Below, piece by piece: positions 1-8,486 of a stretch of DNA of 64,000 nucleotides (position 1 is its first letter; every line of letters starts with the position of its first letter). The stretch is from Oscillospiraceae bacterium (lineage in GTDB: Bacteria; Bacillota; Clostridia; Oscillospirales; Acutalibacteraceae): NCBI GenBank assembly GCA_902762875.1, contig CACWPS010000005.1:62001-126000 (forward strand), read 5' to 3'. The translations under genes were made by a program, and so were the position numbers. The notes under the pieces were generated by a model. The model did no database searches, had not been told where the DNA came from, and worked only from the letters and a program-made list of their open reading frames with translations.

Positions 1-777
1 ATTGCGGAACAATTTCTCGGATTGTTTAAAGACGGAAAAACACAGCGAATTGTCAGCATTATCGGCGGACAATATCATTTATGGTTTCTCCCGATGATTG
101 TGGGCATTTATCTGTGCCTTCCTATAATCAAAAAAATAGTTGAAGACAAGCGCATCGTCAAATATTTTTTGATTTTGTCATTTATATTCGGCTTTCTTAT
201 ACCTCAGGTTGTAAATCTGACGAATGATTTTGCAACGGATAATATTAAAGCAGTTGTTAATGCAATAAACGACGAAATCGGCTTGATGGATATGCGTATG
301 GTTCTTGGATACGCTTTTTACTTTATTTTGGGCTATTACTTATCCGTGACCGATTTTAATAAGAAAACACGGGCAATTATATATGCTTTGGGGTTATTTG
401 GGTTTGCATTCACAATAATCGCAGATTCAGCAGTCTCAATTAAAGCACAGACACCGACAGCTACTTATTATGGGAACTTTTGCGTGAATATTTTATTTGA
501 AGCGGTTGCAGTCTTTACACTATACAAAAATCTGTCCTTTAAAAACGAAAGATTTAATCGTTTAATAAAGGTGATGTCTAAATGGAGCTTTGGCGCTTAT
601 TTAGTGCATGTTTTATTTATAGATAAACTGAATACTGTTTTTGCAATAAACACATTGTCGCTGCCTGTGCCGTCTTATATAGCGGTGATAATTATTTCCC
701 TTACGGTATTTGTTTTATCTTTTTTGGTTTCGGCTATACTAAATTGCATACCTGTTATTCGTGAATATATTGTATAA
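1..777 (+). CDS. acyltransferase 3 family membrane protein, 5' end outside window
   Basis: Integral membrane O-acyltransferase of the OafA/WecH/YrhL type, which moves acyl groups onto cell-surface sugars or polymers. The frame is open back to base 1 (the codon at 22 is an internal TTG), so the N-terminal part, including the family's early catalytic histidine, lies outside the window. Visible are a HLWFLP segment typical of the family near the start and about seven hydrophobic helices to the C-terminus. The family assignment rests on this segment and the helix pattern; the substrate cannot be inferred. It is convergent with the M50 protease gene, 11 bases away. Confidence 0.75.
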   Translation: MAEQFLGLFKDGKTQRIVSIIGGQYHLWFLPMIVGIYLCLPIIKKIVEDKRIVKYFLILSFIFGFLIPQVVNLTNDFATDNIKAVVNAINDEIGLMDMRMVLGYAFYFILGYYLSVTDFNKKTRAIIYALGLFGFAFTIIADSAVSIKAQTPTATYYGNFCVNILFEAVAVFTLYKNLSFKNERFNRLIKVMSKWSFGAYLVHVLFIDKLNTVFAINTLSLPVPSYIAVIIISLTVFVLSFLVSAILNCIPVIREYIV

Positions 778-788
778 AAGTATGCCTT

Positions 789-1382
789 TCATATTTTAAT
801 GATACTCATCACGGCAAGATAAAGGGCGAGGATAAAAAAGGAGAGATTAAACTGCCCCTTAAAGCAGAGAGTAACCGCTATAACAAGGGCGGATAAGGCG
901 ACGGAAAAATTAATTATCCGCATAATAAGCGCCGCCTTTGAGGGCTCGGTTTTGCGGCACAAAATATTAAAGAGCACCGTTCCCCCGTCAAGCCCCGTTA
1001 CGGGCAGGAGATTAAAAAGCCCTATAAGCAGATTTATAAGCCCTACCGTCAAATAACCCTCATTACCAAAGGCAAGGTAGTTTACAAAAAGGGTTGCAAA
1101 TAGCAAAAGATTTATTGCGGGACCGCAAAGGGCTATGAAAATTTCATATTTCCCGCTGTTTCCGAATTTTGCCGTAATCTCCACAGCGGCGGGGACAAGG
1201 CGTATGCGTTTCGGTGCGCAGTCTAAAACCCACATTGCGGTAAGATGGCCCAATTCGTGTACTAAAACCGCAAAAAACATCGGCAGAATAAAGCCCGTCC
1301 TATCAAAGACAAGCATAGCGGTAATAACCGCCGCAAACAGGAATGAAATGTAAAATTCCGTGCCGAAAAGCTTAAACCTCAT
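789..1382 (-). CDS. M50 family (site-2 type) intramembrane metalloprotease, SpoIVFB-like
   Basis: Multi-pass membrane zinc protease of 197 aa. The zinc-binding HELGH motif lies at residues 42-46 inside a hydrophobic helix, and a second conserved motif, NLLPVTGLDGG, supplies the third metal ligand (Asp). The length and absence of a PDZ domain fit the SpoIVFB group rather than RseP, which is encoded separately at 52103. SpoIVFB relatives cleave membrane-bound sigma-K precursor or other transmembrane substrates; a sporulation role here is inference. Its start overlaps the end of the 67-residue gene at 1372-1575, so the two are translationally coupled. Position next to radical SAM and DUF2344 genes is a known clostridial arrangement. 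Confidence 0.85.
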   Translation of the reverse strand: MRFKLFGTEFYISFLFAAVITAMLVFDRTGFILPMFFAVLVHELGHLTAMWVLDCAPKRIRLVPAAVEITAKFGNSGKYEIFIALCGPAINLLLFATLFVNYLAFGNEGYLTVGLINLLIGLFNLLPVTGLDGGTVLFNILCRKTEPSKAALIMRIINFSVALSALVIAVTLCFKGQFNLSFFILALYLAVMSIIKI

Positions 1383-1575
1383 TTTCTAAAACCTCGTTTA
1401 TATCGGTCTCGGCGCAGATGTTCACACTATACCACTCCTTAAGGGAAGGGTATGTATTTTTAAAAAAATATTTTACGGTGATGACCGATAAAAGTATTAT
1501 AAGGGTGACGGTCATTTGGGTAATTATTATCCCGAAAAAGCCGCCCTTAGGTTTTAAATTTTCCTGTTCGTCCAT
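1372..1575 (-). CDS. 67-aa single-pass membrane protein coupled to the M50 protease
   Basis: Small protein with a hydrophilic N-terminus, one transmembrane helix at about residues 14-35 and a short exported tail. It overlaps the start of the M50 protease by 11 bases. In spore formers the SpoIVFB protease is preceded by SpoIVFA, a single-pass protein with an extracytoplasmic M23 domain. This gene sits in the same place but has only the membrane segment and a stub. It may be a reduced SpoIVFA-like partner; that is inference from position and topology, since no sequence motif proves it. Confidence 0.65.
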   Translation of the reverse strand: MDEQENLKPKGGFFGIIITQMTVTLIILLSVITVKYFFKNTYPSLKEWYSVNICAETDINEVLENEV

Positions 1576-1644
1576 TGCGCTTACTCCTTGTAGAATTCAA
1601 TCAGATGTGTTATACTAAAATATATTTCGCAAACGGAGGATATT

Positions 1645-3516
1645 ATGCCTTTTTTACCTATAACTGTCGAAGAAATGCGGCAGTACGGCTGGGAACAGCC
1701 CGATTTTGTAATTGTTACGGGGGACGCTTATGTAGACCACCCAAGCTTCGGCACGGCGATAATCTCCCGTGTGCTCCACAATGCGGGTTATAAGGTCTGC
1801 ATTGTGCCCCAACCCCAAAACGATAAGGATTATAACCGCTTCGGCAGACCGAAATATGCTTTTTTGGTAAACAGCGGTAATATAGATTCAATGGTTGCCC
1901 ACTACACCGCCGCCAAAAAGAAAAGAAGCGACGACGCTTATACTGCGGGCGGAAAATCGGGAGCCAGACCCGACAGGGCGGTTATTGTTTATACCAAGAA
2001 GCTTAAAAGCCTTTATCCCGATGTGCCCGTGTGCATAGGCGGGCTTGAGGCTTCCCTCAGGCGTTTTGCCCATTACGATTATTGGGAGGATAGGGTGCGC
2101 CCCTCGGTGCTTATAGATTCGGGAGCGGATCTGCTTATGTACGGTATGGGGGAAAAGCATATTGTGGAAATAGCCGATAGGCTGGCAAAGGGGGAGGATA
2201 TTTCCTCGCTTACCGATATTTTGGGCACCTGCTATGCGGTAAACACCGCAGATTATACACCTATTTCGGGTGCACAGGAGTGCGGAGCGTATGAGCTTGT
2301 AAGCGTTCCGGACGAAAAGGGCAAACGGCTTTATGCCAAGGCCTGTAAAATACAGCAAGCCGAGCACGATGCGGTGCGTGGCAGAAGGGTAATTCAGCGC
2401 CACGGGGACAAGATAGTGGTACAAAATCCCCCTATGCCGCCCCTTACCACAGAGGAAATGGACGAGGTTTACGGACTGCCCTTTATGCGGGACTACCACC
2501 CAAGCTATGAGGCCTTAGGGGGCGTGCCAGGCATAAAAGAGGTTAAGTTTTCCCTTATTCATAATAGAGGGTGCTTCGGCGCCTGCAATTTCTGCTCTAT
2601 TGCCTTTCATCAGGGCAGGCAGGTTTCGGTCAGGAGCCACGAATCGGTTATAAACGAGGCAAAATTATTAACCGAAATGCCCGACTTTAAGGGATATATC
2701 CACGATGTAGGCGGGCCTACCGCAAACTTCCGCCGTCCCTCCTGTGACGGTCAGCTTAAAAAGGGCCTTTGCCCCGATAAAAAGTGCTTGGCACCCTCGG
2801 TTTGCCCCGCAGTTAAGGTCACCCACGAAGACTACCTGAAGCTTTTGCGGGAGCTGAGGGCTCTACCTAAGATTAAAAAGGTGTTTATCCGTTCGGGAAT
2901 CAGGTTTGATTACCTTATTGCCGACCAAAACGAGGAGTTCTTCAAGGAGCTTGTAAACCACCACATAAGCGGTCAGCTTAAGGTTGCCCCCGAGCATTGC
3001 TCAAACCGAGTGCTTAAAAGAATGGGCAAGCCACCTATCGAGGTCTACAACAGGTTTGAAAAGCGGTTTTACGAGCTTACCGAAAGCGTGGGCAAAAAGC
3101 AGTACTTAGTGCCCTACCTTATGTCTTCCCACCCGGGTAGCACCAAAAAGGACGCAATCGAGCTTGCGGTCTTCCTTAAAAAGCACGGGCTTCACCCCGA
3201 GCAGGTGCAGGACTTTTACCCCACACCGGGCACCGTCTCAACCTGTATGTTTTACACGGGGCTTGACCCTGATACTATGGAGCCCGTTTATGTTCCCCGC
3301 ACCGAGCGGGAAAAGGCGGAGCAAAGGGCGCTTTTGCAGTACTTCAAGCCCGAAAATAAGGCGCTTGTGCTTTCCGCCCTTAAAAAAGAGGGGAGACTCG
3401 ACCTTATCGGCACAGGGCCTAACTGCCTTGTAGCCCCCGATAAGCGAGAGGGTTACACCAAGCCCCAAAAACCCAAGAAAACCATAAGAAATATCCATAA
3501 ACCAAAAAAGAAATAG
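1645..3516 (+). CDS. YgiQ family radical SAM protein
   Basis: Cytoplasmic radical SAM protein of 623 aa, near the usual length of the YgiQ/UPF0313 family, whose reaction is unknown. The start ATG at 1645 follows an AACGGAGGAT ribosome site. The N-terminal half (about residues 15-290) resembles a cobalamin-binding-like fold. The 4Fe-4S ligands are C310, C314 and C317 in a GCFGACNFC motif, followed by the radical SAM barrel with further conserved cysteine clusters at about 370-395. The C-terminus is a basic Lys/Pro-rich tail, common in the family. Divergent from the M50 pair; followed by two further genes on the same strand. Confidence 0.92.
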   Translation: MPFLPITVEEMRQYGWEQPDFVIVTGDAYVDHPSFGTAIISRVLHNAGYKVCIVPQPQNDKDYNRFGRPKYAFLVNSGNIDSMVAHYTAAKKKRSDDAYTAGGKSGARPDRAVIVYTKKLKSLYPDVPVCIGGLEASLRRFAHYDYWEDRVRPSVLIDSGADLLMYGMGEKHIVEIADRLAKGEDISSLTDILGTCYAVNTADYTPISGAQECGAYELVSVPDEKGKRLYAKACKIQQAEHDAVRGRRVIQRHGDKIVVQNPPMPPLTTEEMDEVYGLPFMRDYHPSYEALGGVPGIKEVKFSLIHNRGCFGACNFCSIAFHQGRQVSVRSHESVINEAKLLTEMPDFKGYIHDVGGPTANFRRPSCDGQLKKGLCPDKKCLAPSVCPAVKVTHEDYLKLLRELRALPKIKKVFIRSGIRFDYLIADQNEEFFKELVNHHISGQLKVAPEHCSNRVLKRMGKPPIEVYNRFEKRFYELTESVGKKQYLVPYLMSSHPGSTKKDAIELAVFLKKHGLHPEQVQDFYPTPGTVSTCMFYTGLDPDTMEPVYVPRTEREKAEQRALLQYFKPENKALVLSALKKEGRLDLIGTGPNCLVAPDKREGYTKPQKPKKTIRNIHKPKKK

Positions 3517-3530
3517 ATTTAATGAAACAT

Positions 3531-3564
3531 TGTAGGGGGCGATGCCCACATCGCCCCGTTTGAA
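3531..3564. repeat. dispersed palindromic GTAGGG repeat
   Basis: A GGGGCGATG / CATCGCCCC inverted repeat (3536-3544 and 3549-3557) preceded by TGTAG and followed by CGTTTGAA. The same design recurs at 61258-61345 with GATGATG/CATCATCC arms. It lies just before the gene at 3578 and creates a spurious upstream start codon at 3542. It could also act as a weak hairpin between the two radical SAM genes. Confidence 0.6.
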
Positions 3565-3577
3565 TTGCGAGGTTAAA

Positions 3578-5422
3578 ATGAACGAAAAGGAATTTGAAAG
3601 ATTGCTGTTATCCGTCCAGAAACCCGGACGCTACTCGGGGGGCGAGATAAACAGCGTAATTAAGGATAAGGAAAAGGTAGATGTTCGGTTCGCCTTCTGC
3701 TTTCCCGATACATACGAAATAGGTATGTCCCACCTTGGGATGAAGATACTCTATTCACAGTTCAACAGCCGTGAGGATATATGGTGCGAGCGGGTTTTCG
3801 CCCCTTGGGTGGACTTTGAGGAAAAAATGCGGGAGCATAATATCCCCCTATTCGCCCTGGAGAGCAGGGACAGTATAAGGGACTTCGATTTTATCGGCTT
3901 TACCTTGCAGTATGAGCTGTCATACACAAATGTCCTTAATATGCTGGACCTTGCGGGAGTGCCGCTAAGGAGCGAGGACCGAAAGGATTTGTCTCCCCTT
4001 GTTGTGGCGGGGGGACCCTGCGTCTGCAATGCCGAGCCCCTTGCCGACTTTGTGGACCTCTTCTTCTTAGGCGAGGGCGAAGAGGTTGATTTAGAGGTTA
4101 TCGACCTTTATAAGGAGTTTAAGAAAAAGGGCGGCAGTAAGGCTGATTTCCTAAAAGAAGCCGCTAAAATAGAGGGGGTCTATGTCCCCTCGCTTTATGA
4201 TGTAAGCTATAATGAGGACGGCACCGTAAGCGCCGTAACCCCTAAGGACGGTGCGCCGAAAACGGTGAAAAAGCGCATTATAAAGGATATGGATAACTGC
4301 TTTTATCCCGATAAATTTGTTGTGCCCTTTATAGAAATTGTCCACGACAGAGCGGTGCAGGAGGTTTTCAGGGGCTGCATCAGGGGTTGCCGTTTCTGTC
4401 AGGCGGGCTTTATCTACCGCCCCGTAAGGGAAAAGAGCGCCGATACTGTAGACCGTCAGGCAAGGGCGCTGTGTGAAAGCACGGGGTATGACGAGATTTC
4501 GCTGTCTTCCCTTAGCACCAGTGACTACACAGAGCTTGAACCGCTCCTTAATCAAATGCTTTGTTGGACAGAGCCAAATGAAATAAGCCTTGCCCTGCCG
4601 TCTTTGCGTGTAGACAACTTCTCAAAGGAGCTTTTAGATAAAATCAACCATGTGAGAAAAAGCGGGCTTACCTTTGCCCCCGAGGCGGGGACACAGAGGC
4701 TCCGTGATGTTATAAATAAAAATGTCACCGAGGAGGAGATTTTCCGCACCTGTAAAACCGCATTCGAGGGGGGCTACACCGCAGTAAAGCTCTACTTTAT
4801 GTTGGGGCTTCCCACCGAGACCGACGAGGATTTAGCGGGTATTGCCGACTTAGGGCAGAGGATAATCGACCTTTTCTACAGCCTGCCCGAAAGACCTAAG
4901 GGCAAGTCCCCCTCGGTGTCCATAAGTGTTTCCACCTTTGTGCCAAAGCCCTTTACACCCTTCCAGTTCGAGCCCCAGATAGAAAGAGACGAGATCGAGC
5001 GCAGGCAGACGGTGCTTAAGTATTCCAACAAAAACCGCAGGGTTAATATCAGCTGGCACGATTCCTCAACCAGCCTTTTAGAGGGCGCCTTTGCCAGGGG
5101 CGACCGACGGCTTGGCAGAGTGATTGAGTCGGCATTTAAAAAGGGCTGTAAATTCGACAGCTGGAACGAGTGCTTTAAGCCCGAGCTTTGGGAAGAAGCC
5201 TTTAAAGAGAACGGTCTGTCCCCTGAGTTCTATGCGGGAAGAAAGCGGGAATACAGCGAAATTAACCCTTGGGACCACCTTGATTACGGGGTTACCAAGA
5301 GGTTCTTGATTTGCGAGAACCAGCGTGCCCACAGGGCGGAAACTACCCCAAACTGCCGTGAAAAATGTGCGGGCTGTGGGGCCAACTGCTACGGGGAGGG
5401 TGTCTGCTATGAAAAGCGTTAG
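3578..5422 (+). CDS. TIGR03960-type B12-binding-domain radical SAM protein
   Basis: Radical SAM protein of 614 aa from the family encoded next to DUF2344 proteins and, in many clostridia, next to ribonuclease G and rplU; a role in RNA or ribosome modification is suspected but not proven. The N-terminal 210 residues form the B12-binding-like domain (VDVRFAFCFPDTYEIGMSHL region). The iron-sulfur ligands are C267, C271 and C274 in GCIRGCRFC. The C-terminus has a cysteine cluster (CREKCAGCGANC) near residues 595-606. The ATG at 3578 was chosen because it follows GCGAGGTT; an in-frame ATG at 3542 falls inside a dispersed repeat. It overlaps the next gene by 14 bases. Confidence 0.9.
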   Translation: MNEKEFERLLLSVQKPGRYSGGEINSVIKDKEKVDVRFAFCFPDTYEIGMSHLGMKILYSQFNSREDIWCERVFAPWVDFEEKMREHNIPLFALESRDSIRDFDFIGFTLQYELSYTNVLNMLDLAGVPLRSEDRKDLSPLVVAGGPCVCNAEPLADFVDLFFLGEGEEVDLEVIDLYKEFKKKGGSKADFLKEAAKIEGVYVPSLYDVSYNEDGTVSAVTPKDGAPKTVKKRIIKDMDNCFYPDKFVVPFIEIVHDRAVQEVFRGCIRGCRFCQAGFIYRPVREKSADTVDRQARALCESTGYDEISLSSLSTSDYTELEPLLNQMLCWTEPNEISLALPSLRVDNFSKELLDKINHVRKSGLTFAPEAGTQRLRDVINKNVTEEEIFRTCKTAFEGGYTAVKLYFMLGLPTETDEDLAGIADLGQRIIDLFYSLPERPKGKSPSVSISVSTFVPKPFTPFQFEPQIERDEIERRQTVLKYSNKNRRVNISWHDSSTSLLEGAFARGDRRLGRVIESAFKKGCKFDSWNECFKPELWEEAFKENGLSPEFYAGRKREYSEINPWDHLDYGVTKRFLICENQRAHRAETTPNCREKCAGCGANCYGEGVCYEKR

Positions 5423-6053
5423 AATTTTTTACACGAAATTAGGCAGAATGAAGTTTGTATCCCACCTTGATATGAACCGCCTTATGATTAGGGTTATCAG
5501 GAAATCGGGCATACCCGTTTGGTACACCGAGGGCTTTAACCGTCATATCTATATAAATTACGCCGTGCCCCTTTCCTTAGGGTTTGAGGGGGTTTATGAG
5601 GTTATGGATATCCGCCTTACCGAGGATAATTTTTCCTTTGAGGAGACCGTAAAAAGGCTTAACGCCGCCGCCCCCGAGGGTATTGAGTTTTTAAGCGCCG
5701 AGGAGCCCGTTTTGCCCACGGTGGATATAGCCTTTGCCGAGTACGAGCTTATTTTCGACCCCGAAAACGCTCACCTTTATGAAAAATTAAAGGAGTTTTT
5801 GTCGAGGGAGTCGGTAATTTGTCAAAAAAAGGATAAAAAGGGCAGAATTAAGGAGTTTGACATCATACCCAAAATTAAAAGTGCTGAATTTGCGGGGGAT
5901 AAGGCTTTGCTTACCCTCTCCGCAGGAAACGAGGGGAATCTTAATCCCTCGCTGGTGCTTAGTGCCTTTTTTGAGGAAATGAACATTTCTCCCGTATTCT
6001 GCTCGGTCAAACGGCTTATGCTTTTTGACAAGGATTTAAAGCCCTTTAAATAA
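5409..6053 (+). CDS. TIGR03936 family radical SAM-associated protein (DUF2344)
   Basis: Protein of 214 aa from the DUF2344 family, the constant partner of the preceding TIGR03960 radical SAM protein; in some genomes the two are fused. The N-terminus RIFYTKLGRMKFVSHLDMNRL carries the family's conserved SHLD motif. The start ATG at 5409 overlaps the last 14 bases of the upstream gene, which implies translational coupling and a joint function. No catalytic residues are known for this family. The downstream ribonuclease G and rplU genes often seen in this cluster are absent; a 5S rRNA follows instead. Confidence 0.88.
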   Translation: MKSVRIFYTKLGRMKFVSHLDMNRLMIRVIRKSGIPVWYTEGFNRHIYINYAVPLSLGFEGVYEVMDIRLTEDNFSFEETVKRLNAAAPEGIEFLSAEEPVLPTVDIAFAEYELIFDPENAHLYEKLKEFLSRESVICQKKDKKGRIKEFDIIPKIKSAEFAGDKALLTLSAGNEGNLNPSLVLSAFFEEMNISPVFCSVKRLMLFDKDLKPFK

Positions 6054-6077
6054 TTTTAAAAAAACTCAAAAAAATGC

Positions 6078-6106
6078 TTGACAAACCTATATAGGGGTGT
6101 TATAAT
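6078..6106 (+). promoter_or_regulatory. sigma-A promoter of the 5S rRNA gene
   Basis: TTGACA at 6078-6083, a 17-base spacer and TATAAT at 6101-6106: a perfect consensus promoter 30 bases before the 5S rRNA. Confidence 0.85.
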
Positions 6107-6135
6107 AACAAAGCTGTCGGTAAGATAGCTTTAAA

Positions 6136-6252
6136 GTTGGTGTTGATTGCGGCGAGGGTCCACCCGTTCCCATACCGAACACGGAAGTTAAGCTCGCTTG
6201 CGCTGAAAATACTTGGCGGGAAGCTGCCCGGGAAAATAAGTAGATGCCAACA
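6136..6252 (+). rRNA. rrf: 5S ribosomal RNA, solitary copy
   Basis: About 116 bases with the conserved 5S core CCACCCGTTCCCATACCGAA followed by CACGGAAGTTAAGC. The 5' end GTTGG pairs with the 3' end CCAAC. It has its own consensus promoter and terminator and no 16S, 23S or tRNA neighbours, so it is transcribed as a free-standing 5S gene. Ends are set by the helix I pairing and may be off by one or two bases. Confidence 0.93.
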
Positions 6253-6255
6253 TTC

Positions 6256-6286
6256 AAACCTGTACTTAGTGTACAGGTTTTTTTAT
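6256..6286 (+). terminator. intrinsic terminator of 5S rRNA
   Basis: AACCTGTAC / GTACAGGTT hairpin with a four-base loop, followed by a run of T. Confidence 0.85.
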
Positions 6287-6312
6287 TGCAAATGTCAAGG
6301 CGGTGATATTAA

Positions 6313-6636
6313 TTGTTCGGCTTTTTTAAAAAGAAAAATCCCAACGAAGATGTTCTGCATCAAATGGACGGCAGGGAAATTAAGTATGTAACACAGCGAA
6401 TCCGCACCCCACAGGGGGAGGTAAAGGAGCAAATTCTCGGCAAATCGGGGCGAATTATCCTTATTGGGGATGAAATTCGTGTGATGTGCGGGGAAACCGA
6501 TGTTTTCCGTTGCAATGCGCAGGACTGCAATTATTATATGCTTTTAAGCGGTGACGGAATTACCGTTTCGGGCGTAAATGCAATAAACGGTATTAAAATG
6601 GACATTATTGTGTATTATAAATATCACAGAAAATAG
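6313..6636 (+). CDS. hypothetical protein, 107 aa
   Basis: Not recognised. The reading frame begins at a TTG placed six bases after GGCGGTGA; an internal ATG at 6364 (MDGREIKYV) is the alternative start. The N-terminus is very basic (FGFFKKKNP) and the rest is a compact, beta-rich sequence with three cysteines and no membrane segment or signal peptide. It lies between the 5S rRNA terminator and the tRNA-Leu region. Codon use resembles its neighbours, which supports a real gene. Confidence 0.6.
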   Translation: MFGFFKKKNPNEDVLHQMDGREIKYVTQRIRTPQGEVKEQILGKSGRIILIGDEIRVMCGETDVFRCNAQDCNYYMLLSGDGITVSGVNAINGIKMDIIVYYKYHRK

Positions 6637-6810
6637 CTTTTGTTTCTTGACTTTTCCCGCAGATTATGATAATATAATCAAGCATAAAAATGCTGTAATG
6701 CGTTTTTGTGCCTGCGGATTAAGCCGAAAAGTAAGATTTTATCTGAAAGGAAGTAAGCTCCGCCTCGGACACCCTCGCCGTGTAAAATTTAGAGGGCAAA
6801 AATTTAATAT

Positions 6811-6849
6811 GCGGGTATGGCGGAATAGGCAGACGCGCTAGATTCAGGT
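6811..6849 (+). pseudogene. 5' half of a tRNA-Leu, broken copy
   Basis: These 39 bases match the first 39 bases of the intact tRNA-Leu(CAG) at 7059 with two mismatches (third base G for A, seventeenth A for T). Identity stops exactly after the anticodon loop; the following sequence cannot form the 3' half, and the TACCCGC needed to close the acceptor stem is missing. It may be an old attachment-site scar. The 209 bases between it and the real tRNA hold no gene that can be supported. Confidence 0.75.
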
Positions 6850-7058
6850 AATAACGCGCGGAAGGCACCCTTCCTTTGTTGCCACTATCCCCACAACACC
6901 GCATAAAATCAGGACTTTTTGAGATTTTCGGTCTTGATTTTCACACTTGAGAAAATCTTTAAAAACGATTTTTTCTAACGCTTTTCTAACAAACTTGCTC
7001 GGCTTCTGTTAGAACAACAACGAGTTTTGATGAAAAAGCAGACGAAAAATCCATATTT

Positions 7059-7145
7059 GCAGGTATGGCGGAATTGGCAGACGCGCTAGATTCAGGTTCT
7101 AGTGAGGGCAACTTCATGCAGGTTCAAGTCCTGTTACCTGCACCA
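7059..7145 (+). tRNA. tRNA-Leu (anticodon CAG)
   Basis: An 87-base class II tRNA with encoded CCA. The acceptor strands GCAGGTA and TACCTGC pair. The anticodon stem CTAGA/TCTAG holds the loop TTCAGGT, giving anticodon CAG for CUG codons. A long variable arm (TGAGGGCAACTTCA) and a normal T-arm (GGTTCAAGTCC) follow. An integrase gene starts about 200 bases downstream, so this tRNA is the likely target site of the lost element. Confidence 0.95.
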
Positions 7146-7146
7146 T

Positions 7147-7187
7147 CGTCCGAAAACCCTTATTTTAAGCGGTTTTCGGACGTTTTC
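7147..7187 (+). terminator. intrinsic terminator of tRNA-Leu
   Basis: CGTCCGAAAACC / GGTTTTCGGACG hairpin directly after the CCA end, followed by TTTTCTTTT. Confidence 0.85.
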
Positions 7188-7318
7188 TTTTACAATTTCC
7201 TCTCAAAAAACTAACGCGTGAGGCGAAATTTTAGGGCAAAAAACACCCCAAAAACGCCCAAAATCTGTTAGAAAACTGTTAGAAAAAATTTCTGCAACAT
7301 ATGTGCAAATTATGTATT

Positions 7319-7344
7319 AGGACGGTTTTTAGCCGTCCTTTTTC
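7319..7344 (-). terminator. terminator at the 3' end of the integrase gene
   Basis: AGGACGG / CCGTCCT hairpin with a seven-base loop. It sits two bases beyond the integrase stop codon. The T run is on the plus strand, so it may work best against rightward transcription; the AAAAGGACGG side faces the integrase. Confidence 0.55.
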
Positions 7345-7346
7345 AC

Positions 7347-8486
7347 TTACTTCAGCTTCAACTTTTCGGCGATTTTGTTTGCCGAGTTAACCTTAGCGCT
7401 GTACTCCAAATGGCTGTAAATGTTGGCTGTTGTCCCATAATCCGAATGACCTAACCATTCCTGAATTTCTTTTAAGGACACACCATTTGCAATAAGTAAA
7501 CTGGCACAGGAATGCCTTAAATCGTGATACCGAATATGCTTTAGATTATTCTTTTTCAAAATTATTTGCAGATGACGGGATAAAAAGTCAGGTTTAAGAA
7601 GAACCCCTAAATCGTCAACACAAATATAATCGGTATATTCCTTGCTGTAAGCATTCTTGCATTTTCGTCTGTTTTCAGCCTGCTTTTTCTTGGTTTGAAG
7701 CAGTAGGTTTTCAATATCGGGTATTAGAGGTAATGTTCTAAGACTCGACTTGTTTTTGGTCGTATCCTTTTGAACAATTACTTCCTTACCGTCAATTCTT
7801 GTCCTACAGACAGTGTGCTTAATACAAATAGTCTTTTCCTTGAAGTCCACAGCACTCCATTTAAGTCCTAACGCTTCACTTCGGCGTAAGCCGTAAAACG
7901 CTGACAAAATGACCGGAACTTCAATCAAATCACCTTTTACTGCCTCAAACAAGGCCTGTAATTCATCTCGGTCATAATGCTCCGCAACATATTTTTGCCT
8001 TTTCGGAATTTCGATTTTAATTGCCGGATTATATTCTATGTAATCCATCTTAACCGCATAATCCAAGGCTTTACGAATTACCGCATGGTGCTTTGATGCA
8101 GTGTTCCACTTACTACCCGATGACAGTATCGTATTGTAGTATTCTTGCAAATCCCTCGTTGTAATCGACCGCAAAGTCTTTTTCTTTTCATCAAAATAGG
8201 GATTTATACGCTTTTCAATAAAATACTGATAGCCACCGTAGGTTGTGATTAAAATGGAACTTTTAATCATCGCAAGCCAGCTTGACATAAACTCGGAGAA
8301 CATCATATCCTTGACTTTTTCCTTTTCGGTTGTCAGGCTGATTTCCATTTCGGCAATCCGTTGTTTCAGCAGTTCATCGGCTTTACGCTTGTTTCCGCGA
8401 ATACTAAGACCTGTGTTTTGCCATTTCTGTTTGCGTTTGCCTTGACTGTCATACGACCCTTGCAAGCAGTTTAAAATAAGAAGCAA
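7347..8486 (-). CDS. tyrosine recombinase (integrase), N-terminally truncated
   Basis: Site-specific integrase of the phage/ICE type. The catalytic domain is complete: Arg in YGLRRSEALGLKW, the HDLRHSC box, the LGHSDYGTT histidine and the nucleophile Tyr in NIYSHL. The core-binding domain is also present. The arm-binding N-terminus begins abruptly at YDSQGKRKQKW, whereas relatives have about 17 residues before this point. The first available start is a TTG at 8486, inside sequence that belongs to the fbp remnant on the other strand. Homology therefore ends near 8455 and the gene has lost its true start. It faces tRNA-Leu, as expected for an element integrated there, but no other element genes remain. 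Confidence 0.85.
   Translation of the reverse strand: MLLILNCLQGSYDSQGKRKQKWQNTGLSIRGNKRKADELLKQRIAEMEISLTTEKEKVKDMMFSEFMSSWLAMIKSSILITTYGGYQYFIEKRINPYFDEKKKTLRSITTRDLQEYYNTILSSGSKWNTASKHHAVIRKALDYAVKMDYIEYNPAIKIEIPKRQKYVAEHYDRDELQALFEAVKGDLIEVPVILSAFYGLRRSEALGLKWSAVDFKEKTICIKHTVCRTRIDGKEVIVQKDTTKNKSSLRTLPLIPDIENLLLQTKKKQAENRRKCKNAYSKEYTDYICVDDLGVLLKPDFLSRHLQIILKKNNLKHIRYHDLRHSCASLLIANGVSLKEIQEWLGHSDYGTTANIYSHLEYSAKVNSANKIAEKLKLK

Noticed and set aside
1888-2499. 203-codon frame opposite the YgiQ gene
   Set aside because: Antisense shadow of a well-conserved gene; its codons mirror the real frame.
6137-6391. 84-codon open frame over the 5S region
   Set aside because: It lies within the 5S rRNA and its terminator; the RNA explains the sequence fully.
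6608-6841. 77-codon frame before the tRNA-Leu remnant
   Set aside because: It starts inside the preceding gene, runs into the tRNA fragment and shows no coding pattern or ribosome site.
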